The notes below the pieces were generated by a model. It searched no databases and was not told the DNA's origin. It saw nothing but the letters and a program-made list of their open reading frames with translations. A program made the position numbers and the translations under genes. Below, in pieces: positions 47,709-56,450 of a DNA stretch of 64,000 nucleotides. The DNA lies in contig JAUJND010000005.1 in assembly GCA_030446505.1 (NCBI GenBank), positions 1 through 64,000 on the forward strand. Direction: 5' to 3'. Positions within the stretch are counted from its first letter, which is position 1. Each line of letters starts with the position of its first letter. The DNA is from Chroococcidiopsidaceae cyanobacterium YX2bin18 (GTDB lineage: Bacteria; Cyanobacteriota; Cyanobacteriia; Cyanobacteriales; Chroococcidiopsidaceae).

Positions 47709-47757
47709 AGGAAACTTAACGATTAATAGCGATCGCTTCCTTGGTGCGATCGCCTTT
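47709..47757. repeat. Direct repeat, copy A (about 50 bp)
   Basis: It starts AGGAAACTTAACGATTAATA directly after a stop codon and repeats at 48103-48152 (AGGAAACTCAACGATTAACA...) with roughly 80% identity. Copy A contains two GCGATCGC-type sites that are partly lost in copy B. Confidence 0.65.
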
Positions 47758-47862
47758 CTGCTCTCATCGTTACCAATATTTGACTTGGACGCAATTGCTG
47801 GAAGTTGATGATTTAGGATGAGTGGTAGTCTCGAATATTCAACTATGGCTGATTAACTACCT

Positions 47863-48077
47863 ATGCTCAGGAATGCTCAAATCGTTAGCTCGTCCCCAGA
47901 TGTGATGGGTGGTACTCCGGTTTTTGCAGGTACTAGAGTACCAGTGCAGACGCTCTTAGATTACCTAAAAGCTGGAGAATCAATTGATGATTTTTTGGAG
48001 GGATTTCAACCGTTACTAAAAAGCAGGTCATTGCGTTGCTAGAGGAAGCTGAAAGAATTATCAGCATAGTGGCATAG
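47863..48077 (+). pseudogene. DUF433 antitoxin-like gene, frameshifted
   Basis: ATG 47863 gives MLRNAQIVSSPDVMGGTPVF and AGTRVPVQTLLDYLKAGESI, the DUF433 (VapB-like, winged-helix) signature. The frame breaks after DDFLEGF near 48010 and resumes as VTKKQVIALLEEAERIISIV with a stop at 48075-48077. DUF433 proteins usually act as antitoxins for PIN-like DUF5615 toxins, and the stub of such a gene follows directly. Confidence 0.75.
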
Positions 48078-48078
48078 C

Positions 48079-48120
48079 TTGAAGCTCCTGTTAGATGAAT
48101 GTAGGAAACTCAACGATTAA
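48079..48120 (+). pseudogene. DUF5615 toxin gene stub
   Basis: TTG 48079 opens MKLLLDEC, the stereotyped start of DUF5615 PIN-like toxins (MKxLLDEC, with the first catalytic Asp). After eight codons the sequence runs into direct-repeat copy B and stops. The rest of the toxin is missing. Confidence 0.55.
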
Positions 48121-48152
48121 CAGCGCTCGCTTCCCTAGTGGGTAATCGCCTT
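48103..48152. repeat. Direct repeat, copy B (about 50 bp)
   Basis: Partner of 47709-47757. It truncates the DUF5615 stub and lies directly against the stop of the TPR gene at 48157. Confidence 0.65.
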
Positions 48153-48156
48153 ACCA

Positions 48157-49467
48157 TCACTCTGGTAGTGCCTCTAATAATTGCCTTGTGATCCCTGCCC
48201 TGTATTCATCTTTAAACTCAACATATATCTCCAAAGCTTTCTGCCAATTAGCCCTTGCCTCTGAAAAGTCTTTCTGTACTTCTGCAAGCAGTCCTAACCA
48301 GTGGTAGGTGACAGCACAGGTATAGTGAGCATCAAATTTAATCTTGATATCCAGAGCTTTTCGATAATTGTGCCGCGCCTCCTCAAAGTCCCGTAACTCT
48401 TGGACAACTCTTCCCAACTGGTGATAAGTGGGCGCATAGGCATAGTGATCGTCAAATTCAATCTTGATATCTAGAGCTTTTCGATAATTGCGCCGTGCTT
48501 CCTCAAAGTCCCGCAACTCTTGGGCAACTACTCCTAAATTATGGTAGGTGACAGCACAGGCATAGTGAGCATCAAATTTAGTCTTAATATCTAGAGCTTT
48601 TCGATAATTGCGCTGGGCTTCCTCAAAGTCCCGCAACTCTTGGGCAACTCTTCCCAACTGGTGATAAGTGGGCGCACAGGCATAGTGATCGTCAAATTCA
48701 ATCTTGATATCTAGAGCTTTTCGATAATTACGCTGGGCTTCCTCAAAGTCCCGCAACTCTTGGGCAACTCTTCCTAACTGGTGATAAGTGGGCGCACAGG
48801 CATAGTGATCGTCAAATCCAATCTTGATATCTAGAGCTTTTCGATAATTACGCTGGGCTTCCTTAAAGTCCCGCAACTCTTGGGCAACTACTCCTAAATT
48901 GTGATAAGTATTAGCGATCCAGCCTTGTTTGTCTCTCTCTTCTGTACCTATGAGCGCTTGAATTATTTTCAATACTCGCTCGTAGGACTGTTTTGCTAGC
49001 TGATACTGTTTCATGTCTAAGTAGCCCGTAGCTAGACTATAAACTGCCATTGCCACTTGATAACCTAGTTCACCCTCTTTCCGTACAGGTGGGTACTTCT
49101 CCAAGCCTTGACAGACGATCTCCGCCATGCTTAGTTTGCTTTGCATATTACTAGTCAACTGAAAATATTTGTCTAAACAAAAGAAAATGCTGATATTCTC
49201 TTGCTTCTCTAAGCTCATTTGCAGAGCATTGTAGAGATTTTCATATTCCAGTCGGCAGAAGAGTTGTCCCAGTTGCAGTTCTTGGGGATCTTTGGAATCC
49301 ATCAATTGCTCGTAATAATTCGCCCTATCACGATAGTGGTTTTTAAATCCGTCCTGCAATGCTGCACGAGTGTTATCATTGAGAGTCTCTAGCTTCGTTT
49401 TCAAGAAGTAGGGAAAAACAGGTTGAATCGTCAACAGGCGAGAATCGCTTGAATCGGGTGAGAGCAA
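48157..49467 (-). pseudogene. TPR C-terminal part of a CHAT/NB-ARC/TPR protein
   Basis: The 436-residue frame has an N-terminal helical linker (TRAALQDGFKNHYRDRANYYEQL) and then tetratricopeptide repeats. Five are nearly identical 40-residue units (AQELRDFEEAQRNYRKALDI...), encoded by 120-bp DNA repeats at about 48300-48900. Upstream the same frame reads KNHAFDKFDEAV, a TAG near 49487, and EAINWGLL, which joins it to the NB-ARC gene at 49508. So this is the C-terminal sensor part of one broken gene. The TPRs would bind a ligand or partner. The frame itself is open and could be translated alone. Confidence 0.8.
48300..48900. repeat. Five 120-bp tandem repeats encoding TPR units
   Basis: The segment AGAGCTTTTCGATAATT recurs at exact 120-bp steps (about 48353, 48473, 48593, 48713, 48833) with few differences. 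This points to recent unequal expansion of the TPR array. Confidence 0.85.
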
Positions 49468-49507
49468 TCCCCAGTTAATTGCTTCCTACACTGCTTCATC
49501 AAACTTG

Positions 49508-50947
49508 TCAAAAGCATGATTTTTTAATGGCTCTAACTTTTGTAGTTGTTCGACGGTAATTGGGAATCTCACTGCGGTCAATAAAGCTACTAAAGGGAGC
49601 GAAACATAACAGCAATTTTTGCGCTTCTGGCGATAAATTGCTGTGGGAATATTCCACACATTTCAAAATACTCTTCGTCTTATCCTTATCATTTACATCC
49701 AAATCCACATCTGCTGCCTGCAACGCTGCTAAAATCTCTGCTGGAGATTGCTGCTTCAGGTTCGCCAGCACCACTTCCATCGCCAAGGGATACCCCGCCA
49801 ACACCTGCATCAGCCGTGCAAATTCTGGGTCTTTGCGTATAGTGGGAATGCGGTGTGCTGCCACATGACGTTCTAGGATTTTCTCTGCTAAAACCGTTCT
49901 TGCTTCCCGATCTAACCCTTGCAACTGATAGACATTGGTTCTAAATGTCTGCTCTTGCAGCCAATCCTCACTACTGCGCGACGCCAATACTACCCTAGTT
50001 TTACCGCCTGCCAACCGCGCTAAGAAATCTCGGATTTCGTTACGTTTTGGCTTAGACAAGGTATTCTTAATCGCTAATTTTTGCCCCGTTACTGACTCTA
50101 AATTATCTAAAATGATGGCGTAGGGATTGGTTCTGAGGATAGTAACTAATTCTTCCACTTGAGCATCTTGAGGCAAGGCTTCAAACAAGCGTTGCTCAAA
50201 TTCATCAGATACCTGCTTGCCAATCTCCCGCAAAATGTCCCGCAGCGTCCACGCCTTCTTGTCATAGCCGAAATAGAACACCTTTTCAGCAAAATTTGTC
50301 GTCTGCCACCATTGCCGCAGATAATTCAGCAGCGTCGTTTTGCCCGTGCCTCCCATCCCCTGCAACAGCAAAATGTTATGGCGCAGCAAGGCCTTCTCAA
50401 TCTTAAGAATCTCCAAGTCTCGTCCCACAAATCCAAATTCCGGTTGTGAAAACCGATACAGCTTACTTTTTGAAAGCAGATAATCTTTTTTTTCCTGGGG
50501 TGTGAACTCCCGCAGATTCAAGTTCACTGCCTGATTGCAATAGACTACGGGCAACACCCAATCTTCCAAATCAATCTGCTGATCGTAGTAAACACGGCGC
50601 TTTTTGTTCATGAACAGTTCGCGCCTGCCTAGCCGAATTGCCTCTGTAATCCCCTTCTCCGCGAATAGTTGGCTATAAAGCCGTTCCATCAAGAGCGCCG
50701 CAGCAGAAACAGTGACAGAATAACCCATTGCCACCACCATTTGCATTCCCGCCGCCATCAACCGACTACCCAAGCTAGTTTCTCTGTTGTCATCCTCAAG
50801 ACTTGCACCACCCTCTCCAGAAATTTGTTTTGCCGACTGACAGGCATTGAGAATACAAACTGGAATCCCTCGCCGCTTCAGTAAATCCGCTAACTCTGTT
50901 GCTTCTACGGCATCGGCTTTGCCCTTTTCGTCGGTTGTGTTGCAAAA
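49508..50947 (-). pseudogene. CHAT/NB-ARC STAND ATPase, N-terminus removed by IS6
   Basis: The surviving CHAT part has the catalytic Cys in VCILNACQSAK plus the GMQMVVAMGYSV and LFMNKKRRVYYDQ stretches; the His half lies beyond the IS6 end at 50933 and is missing. The NB-ARC domain follows with NILLLQGMGGTGKTTLLNYL (Walker A), YAIILDNLES (Walker B), RVVLASRSSEDWL (sensor) and AGYPLAMEVVLANL (GxP motif). After FIDRSEIPNY a frameshift and a TAG separate it from the TPR array. CHAT-NTPase-TPR proteins are STAND-type switches, some acting in caspase-like cell suicide or phage defence. This one is inactive as read. Confidence 0.83.
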
Positions 50948-51763
50948 AGTTATTAAGAACAGAAAACTGCTTGAAGAAGGAAACAATTATGCAGCTACTC
51001 CAAAGATTTCAGCTATGAATTTCACCTGTTCATTGACGGCTCCTTTTTACTTTCTTGACTTGTCCTTTGCTTAACAGGTTGATGATTTCATAACCTTTTA
51101 GCGTTCGTCTCGCCGTGTTGAACGAGCCAAATCCCATGCCAGGTTTGACTAACCTTTGCATAAATCTATGGTCTTGTTCAATGCGATTATTCAGATACTT
51201 GTTGTGTCGCAGTTCCACTTCTGGCGACAGTTCTTCTTTGTCTTTAAGTTCGTCAATCGCTTTGGGATAGGCAGCATTTTTATCGACATTAATGACACGA
51301 GGCTCTTGAGTGTGAAATGCATTCAACGCCTTGCGGAAAAATCGTTTGGCTCAAGAGCGCATCACGCTTGGCTGTGAGCAGAGCCAAGGTGTTTCCATCT
51401 GAATCTACTGCCCGATACAAGTATCTATCCTTGCCTTTGACCTTGATATAAGTTTCGTCCACTCTCCAAGAATCATTGGTCGGGCGCAGATGTGGTCGGC
51501 ATCGCCTGTCTAATTCTTGTCCATACTCCTGCACCCAACGGAACACCTTTGTGTGATCGATATCCATACCACGCTCATTCACCATTTCTGCTACTTGGCG
51601 GTACGAGAGTGGAGTAGCTGAGATACCATCGGACACAACGAAGGATGATTTGGGCGCTGGGTTGTGCCGCCACTTGAACAGGTTGGACTTGGTCATCCAG
51701 AGGCTTGAATCTGAACCACGAGTTTCTCAGCTTATCACCTCGCTCGTTTTTTCCTACACAACC
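50933..51763 (-). mobile_element. IS6-family insertion sequence, copy 2
   Basis: The left end GGTTGTGTTGCAAAAA (50933-50948) is identical to the end of copy 1. The right end CTACACAACC (to 51763) has diverged at three positions. The length is 831 bp with no target duplication. The host CHAT gene does not resume on the far side, so the insertion was followed by deletion of its 5' part. Confidence 0.83.
51030..51696 (-). pseudogene. IS6-family transposase, frameshifted
   Basis: ATG 51696 gives MTKSNLFKWRHNPAPKSSFV, LSYRQVAEMVNERGMDIDHT and WRVDETYIKVKGKDRYLY with the first catalytic Asp. A shift near 51310 leads into TQEPRVINVDKNAAYPKAID (second Asp) and NNRIEQDHRFMQRL (Glu), ending at 51030. 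Only one lesion is visible, so it is fresher than copy 1. Confidence 0.87.
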
Positions 51764-51817
51764 TAAATTACTGCATAACGTATTTTTAAATTTAAATGCT
51801 AGTCAGACACATAAATG

Positions 51818-52087
51818 TCAGTCGCCATAGTGGGTTCTGGCTCTGATAATTAAGACAGTGTGAGTGTCTTCAATAATTTCGTATACAAGCCTATCGCGCT
51901 GGTTTAGTCTGTAGGAATAAAATCCACTCAGTTTACCTTTAAGTCGCTTGCCAGCTTGAGGATTAATTGCTATAACTTGCTGCAATATTTCTTGAAGTTT
52001 AGCTTTTTGTTGAGAAGTCAGTTGAGCAATATCTTTCTGTGCATTCTTTGAAAACACAATCTGGTAATCTGTCACAGCTTCAGCCAA
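51818..52087 (-). CDS. Toxin of the Txe/YoeB mRNA-interferase family
   Basis: This 89-residue RelE-superfamily toxin has the C-terminal signature RLVYEIIEDTHTVLIIRARTHYGD, where YoeB keeps a catalytic His and terminal Tyr, and the core GKRLKGKLSGFYSYRLNQRDR. YoeB toxins bind the ribosome A site and cut mRNA. ATG 52087 overlaps the antitoxin gene's end by 8 bases, the usual tight coupling. The frame is intact. The pair sits between the broken STAND gene with IS6 and the restriction system, a common setting for toxin-antitoxin genes. Confidence 0.88.
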   Translation of the reverse strand: MAEAVTDYQIVFSKNAQKDIAQLTSQQKAKLQEILQQVIAINPQAGKRLKGKLSGFYSYRLNQRDRLVYEIIEDTHTVLIIRARTHYGD

Positions 52088-52331
52088 AAACTTGATCCAT
52101 TGTCAAAACCTCTCCCTTCTGATATTGCTCTTTTGCTTCGGCAATATCTGTTAGCAAGTCAGGCTCTTGAAGTAAGCTAGCCGTCTCAACCCAGGCATCT
52201 AATTCTTCTTGGCTAATCACAACCAAGTTTTTATCTTCTTGCACAATCACAACTCCCCCAGGTTCAGTGCCAGCAAGTTCTAGGACTTCATTAAAGTTGT
52301 TTTCAGCATATTCGGCTGTCACCTGATGCAT
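52080..52331 (-). CDS. Antitoxin of the YefM/Phd family
   Basis: This 83-residue protein starts MHQVTAEYAENNFNEVLELA, the Phd/YefM N-terminal DNA-binding fold, and has the VIVQEDKNLVVISQEELDAWVETASLL stretch before an acidic toxin-binding tail (DIAEAKEQYQKGEVLTMDQVF). It should neutralise the YoeB-type toxin and repress the shared promoter. The toxin gene overlaps its last codons. The promoter is expected just upstream of 52331. Confidence 0.88.
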   Translation of the reverse strand: MHQVTAEYAENNFNEVLELAGTEPGGVVIVQEDKNLVVISQEELDAWVETASLLQEPDLLTDIAEAKEQYQKGEVLTMDQVFG

Positions 52332-52668
52332 AGCTTTCCTGATGCAAGACTAACTCATCGTTAAGTGTAACAAAATTTACTAACTGCTAAAGGCGATCGC
52401 TCTTTAAATGTCTGAACTTAGGGAGCGATGCCTGCGGCGGGTGCCTACGCCCACAGTAAAATAATTTGGATTTAAATATTGTGGTCATGTTTTTCACGTC
52501 AAACAGCCATAAATAATACCGCCTTTTAGACTTTAGGGCATTAATTAGGCAATTAAATAAGCAGGGATTTTTCAACAATCCGTACTAGCAGTTCGTGTAC
52601 TTACTTTATCCTTCCTCATAAGATTTCCAGACGAACTGAATGTTCGTTTTTAGAATGCATGGAGTCTT
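52332..52668. other. Divergent intergenic region before the restriction gene
   Basis: No gene is supported (a 63-codon minus frame at 52387-52578 lacks any hallmark). It holds a HIP1 site near 52393, and the operator-like inverted repeat 52631-52647. It must contain promoters for both the antitoxin and the restriction gene. Confidence 0.45.
52631..52647. promoter_or_regulatory. Operator-like inverted repeat upstream of the HTH-endonuclease gene
   Basis: ACGAAC-TGAAT-GTTCGT is a perfect 6+6 inverted repeat with 5-bp spacer, 22 bases before the start codon. A further GTTCGT half-site is at 52591-52596. TAGAAT (52651-52656) next to it could be a -10 box. Control by the gene's own XRE domain, as in controller proteins of restriction systems, is inferred. 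Confidence 0.5.
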
Positions 52669-53487
52669 ATGGATTATGAAGCGGTTCGACAACGTTTTGG
52701 TAGTAGAGTACGTGAACTTAGACAAGAAAGGAGTATTACACAAGAACATTTAGCAGAGCTGATATGCAAGACTACTGAACACATTAGCTTCTTAGAGCGT
52801 GGAGAGCGATCGCCATCATTTGAAGTAATTTTAGACATTGCTGATCGACTCGGCGTATCAGTGTCTTATCTAATGCATATTGAGCAACCAGAAGATAACA
52901 CTGACCTAGTCACCACGCTAATAGCTGCACCAGTTCCTCCCTCTCTTGTTGAACCAGTTGAAGAACCAATTACCACAGAGAGTGAGCGACAATCAAATCT
53001 TGCTCGGTTACAGTCTGCCTTTGAGGGTATTCGGGAGATGCAGCAGTTAGCAAATGAATATGGAATTAATGATATTTTTCAGGATAATGGCGGGAAAGTA
53101 TTACAGGTATTGATTCTTTTAGGATTACGTATATCTCCAGGCCGTGAAGGAAACGATGCTATAGATGCAGAAGGCAATGAGTATGAACTAAAAACAATAA
53201 ATCGCGCCCTAAATAAAAGTGCAGGCATTACTACCCATCACCATTTAAACCAAGATATTCTCAGTAAGTACCGCGCTGTACAAGCATGGTATATTGCTAT
53301 TTACGAAGGAATAGAGTTGATAGAAATTTATAAAGTCCTACCATCCATCCTTGAAATAAAGTTTCAAGAGTGGGAATCAAAGCTGGTAAAACAAGATTCA
53401 ATAAATAATCCCAAAATACCCATGAAATTAGTTAGACAAGGTGAGCTTGTATACCCCAATCAAGCAAAAAATAATATCACAAACTAA
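52669..53487 (+). CDS. XRE controller-like HTH fused to a PvuII-like restriction endonuclease
   Basis: Residues 5-70 are a Cro/C1-type helix-turn-helix like restriction controller proteins (RVRELRQERSITQEHLAELI, HISFLERGERSPSF). A Pro/Glu-rich linker of about 40 residues follows. Residues 112-264 match, from memory, R.PvuII over its whole length: YGINDIFQDNGGKVLQVLIL, PGREGNDAIDAEGNEYELKTIN, TTHHHLN, INNPKIPMK. The PvuII active site maps as Asp58-Glu68-Lys70 to Asp163-Glu173-Lys175; PvuII Asp34 corresponds to Asp139, and the DNA-contacting His83-85 to His190-192. It should cut CAGCTG or a related site. In the classical PvuII system the controller and endonuclease are separate genes; here they are one chain. 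GGAG precedes the ATG. The gene converges with a PvuII-like methyltransferase, 24 bp apart. Confidence 0.88.
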   Translation: MDYEAVRQRFGSRVRELRQERSITQEHLAELICKTTEHISFLERGERSPSFEVILDIADRLGVSVSYLMHIEQPEDNTDLVTTLIAAPVPPSLVEPVEEPITTESERQSNLARLQSAFEGIREMQQLANEYGINDIFQDNGGKVLQVLILLGLRISPGREGNDAIDAEGNEYELKTINRALNKSAGITTHHHLNQDILSKYRAVQAWYIAIYEGIELIEIYKVLPSILEIKFQEWESKLVKQDSINNPKIPMKLVRQGELVYPNQAKNNITN

Positions 53488-53511
53488 ACTAACCATTTAA
53501 AATTTATAATC

Positions 53512-54498
53512 TTATATTTCTAGATTAAGTTGTACAGAGCGTCTGATACTGATTGTTTCTTCACTTGCCAAAATTTTATTAAATAGTTTTGAAGCTACAT
53601 CAATACTTTCATTGTTATCTATAAACCGGAAGGTAGAAGCAGCTAAATAAGACTGATTTTGCTCGAAGGCTATCCAACGGCGCTGCACAGCTTCAGCCGC
53701 TGCACCTGTCGTATTTGAGCCAGCAAAAATATCAAGAACTATATCCCCTGGATCTGTTAAAAAATTAATGAAAAATAATGGTAGCTTTTGAGGAAAACGT
53801 GCCGGATGTGCCGGAATATTAGCTGCTTTACATAGTTGAATATATCGAGAACTGCTTTCAGTGTTGGGAATTTGTAACAAGTTAGAAGGTATTGCACCAC
53901 CATTATTAGTAGCAAAAGCTGTCCCGATATCATGTCCTGATGGGCGTTCCTTTGGTTTGTAATATTTGTCAGGATTGACAAGCAGCTTTTTCATTCGTTC
54001 TGAATAAGGAATAAGAACGTTACTTACATTAGCTTTAGGATTGTCAGTTTTTGATAACCACCAAATAGTATTAACAGAATCTTTAGCACGTATCTTACGT
54101 TTATTTACCCATTCAATAGGCGAAGGTAACTTTGAAGGGTTGTACCAAAAAAACTCTTCTGCTAAACGAAAATCAAGCTCATCACATAGTTTAATTAAAA
54201 TCCGGTAGTTATATAGTGATCTTACTGGACGTTTACTTTGATATGCTCCACCAAGATCAATTACAAAACTTCCATGCGGTGCAAGCACACGATACACCTT
54301 TTTACAGAATTCAAAAAGCCAATTTATATAGGCTTCTTGCACAACATTTCCGTAACTCTCTTTCACGTTGCAGAGCAAATGGAGGCGATGTTATTACTAA
54401 ATCAATTGAATCGAATCAAGCTGCTCTAGTAATTCAAGCGAATCGCCAACATAAGCAGCACCATATTCTGTAGTGTATAAAGGCTTGCTAGGAACCAT
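53512..54498 (-). pseudogene. PvuII-like N4-cytosine DNA methyltransferase, 5' frameshifts
   Basis: The long frame (from about 54378) matches M.PvuII from memory: GSFVIDLGGAYQSKRPVRSLYNYR, NPSKLPSPIEWVNKRKIR, RPSGHDIGTAFATNNGGAIPSNLLQI, AHPARFPQKLPLFFI, and the SAM-binding block VLDIFAGSNTTG. The N-terminus is split. ATG 54498 gives MVPSKPLYTTEYGAAYVGDS and LELLEQLDSI; a one-base loss leads to IDLVITSPPFALQRERE (catalytic SPPF); a second shift leads to SYGNVVQEAYINWLF. Repaired, it is about 328 residues, against roughly 336 for M.PvuII. It would protect the host from the endonuclease. Broken as read, it cannot, which conflicts with the intact nuclease. Confidence 0.85.
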
Positions 54499-54546
54499 AG
54501 CTGCTACTGTTACCTGTTTTTTGTCTGTATTCTATAGGGGCAAATA

Positions 54547-56345
54547 TCATTTCAAACCAGATTGTACGCGCCAGAGGCTAGCATAAATCTCCTGTTGCTC
54601 TAGCAGTTGTTCATGCGTTCCCTGTTCTACTAATCTGCCGTGCTCCATGACATAGATGCAATCGGCATTGCGGACAGTAGAAAGGCGATGCGCGATCGCA
54701 ATTGTTGTTCTATTTACAGTAATTCGTTCGAGCGATCGCTGAATTGCTGCTTCGGTTTCATTATCCACAGGCTGATGTCGCTTCATCCAGAATTAGAATT
54801 GGGGGATTTTTTAAAACTGCACGCGCGATCGCAATCCTTTGCCTTTGTCCACCTGATAATTTCTGCCCTCGCTCACCCACAATCGTCTCATAGCCTTGGG
54901 GCAATTGGATAATAAACTCGTGTGCTTCAGCAATTTTAGCTGCTGCCATCACCTCGTACTGGAGTAGCATCAGGGCTACCGTAAGCAATATTCTCTACTA
55001 CATTGCCATGAAATAGAAATACATCCTGACTGACTAAGCCAATACACCCTCGCAAATCTCTTAACTTCAAATCACGTATTTCAATACCATCAAGAGTGAT
55101 ACTTCCTGATTGCACTTCATACAAACGTAGTAATAATTTAACTAATGTACTTTTACCTGAACCTGTGGAACCGACAATTGCAATAGTTTTACCCGCAGGG
55201 ATATGTAAAGAAAGATTTTGAATTACTGGCGATCGCCCATTGTAGGCAAACGTGACATTCTGCAATTCCAACTGTCCGCGCACTGAACCGATAGGTAACG
55301 AGATATCGCCTGTGTGAATTTCAATTGGAGTATCCAGCAAATTCATAACTCGATTAGTGGAAGCCATTGCCCGTTGATATTGATCGAAGGTTTCTCCTAA
55401 TCTTGTTAAGCGCCAGAGTAAGCGCTGAATTAGAAATACTAGAACGCTGTAAGTACCTACAGACATTCTTCCAGCAACAGCTGCCATTCCACCATACAGG
55501 AGCAATGCTGTGAAACCAGCCAAAATCAGCATCCGAATCAAGGGGACAAATGCAGCAGAAAGCGCGATCGCCTGACGGTTACTTTGCTGATAAGCTTCAC
55601 TTTCAGCTCGCCAGCCGCCCTAATTCATAATCTTCGGCGGTAAAACTTTTAATAGTAGTAATTCCACTCAAATTATTTGATAGCCGAGAATTGAGGAAAC
55701 CCACTTTTTCGCGCACCTCGGCATAGCGGGAGCCAAAAGACGCTGAAAAACAACCGAACCCCAGATAATAAATGGCATGGGCAACATCGCCATCCACGCT
55801 ACACTGGGAGCCAAAATAAAGAAAGCACCACCAATAATTACAACTGTTGCGGAAACTTGGAGTAAGTCATTTGCTCCCACATCTAAAACCGCTCTAATTG
55901 GTTGATATCATCACTGATAATGGACATCAAACCGCCAGTGCTGCGTTCTTCAAAATAGGCAAGTTCTAGTTCTTGTAAATGGCTATAAGCATCCAAGCGT
56001 AAGTCAAGTTGAATCTTTTGTCCCAGATTACGCCACAGTCGCGCATAGGCATATTCAAATACGGATTCGAGTATCCAAATAATCACGGTGAGGATAGAAA
56101 GAATCAAGAATTGCTGAAAGACATCTTTTACACCCCAACGCGCAATAATGGAATCTTGTTGCTTTACTACCACATCAACTGCGATGCCAATCAAGGCAGG
56201 TGGTGCTAAATCGAAGATTTTATTCAGGATTGAGCAAATTGTTGCCAGCCAGATTTGCTGCCGATATTTGTGACTATATTCGAGTAGGCGGTTAAGCGGA
56301 TGATTATGAGAGCGGTTCTTCTGAGGGAAGGAGTTGCAGCCTTGG
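54547..56345 (-). pseudogene. ABC exporter (half transporter), multiply frameshifted
   Basis: The pieces, in order, are a membrane domain ([75 protein letters not shown]) and an ATPase domain with AIVGSTGSGKSTLVKLLLRLYE (Walker A), the Q loop (GLVSQDVFLFHGNV), [18 protein letters not shown] (signature), [10 protein letters not shown] (Walker B) and AIAHRLSTV (H loop). This is an MsbA/multidrug-type exporter of about 600 residues. At least five single-base shifts split it (near 54775, 54960, 55600, 55720 and 55880). No start codon is visible in frame upstream of 56345. The 3' end is close to the methyltransferase start. Confidence 0.83.
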
Positions 56346-56450
56346 TTATTTTCTTATACGATCGCAATGACACTCTGATCAAACCTAAACACTAACGACG
56401 ATCATAGAAGTTAGATTCAAAAACAGTGGCAGCAGTAAGGAAATAAATAA

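Noticed and set aside
48300-48900. Regular 120-bp repeats as a possible CRISPR array
   Set aside because: Repeats are contiguous and translated as TPR units; there are no unique spacers and no cas genes.
52387-52578. 63-codon minus-strand ORF before the restriction gene
   Set aside because: Composition and position suggest chance; it lies in a HIP1-containing promoter region.
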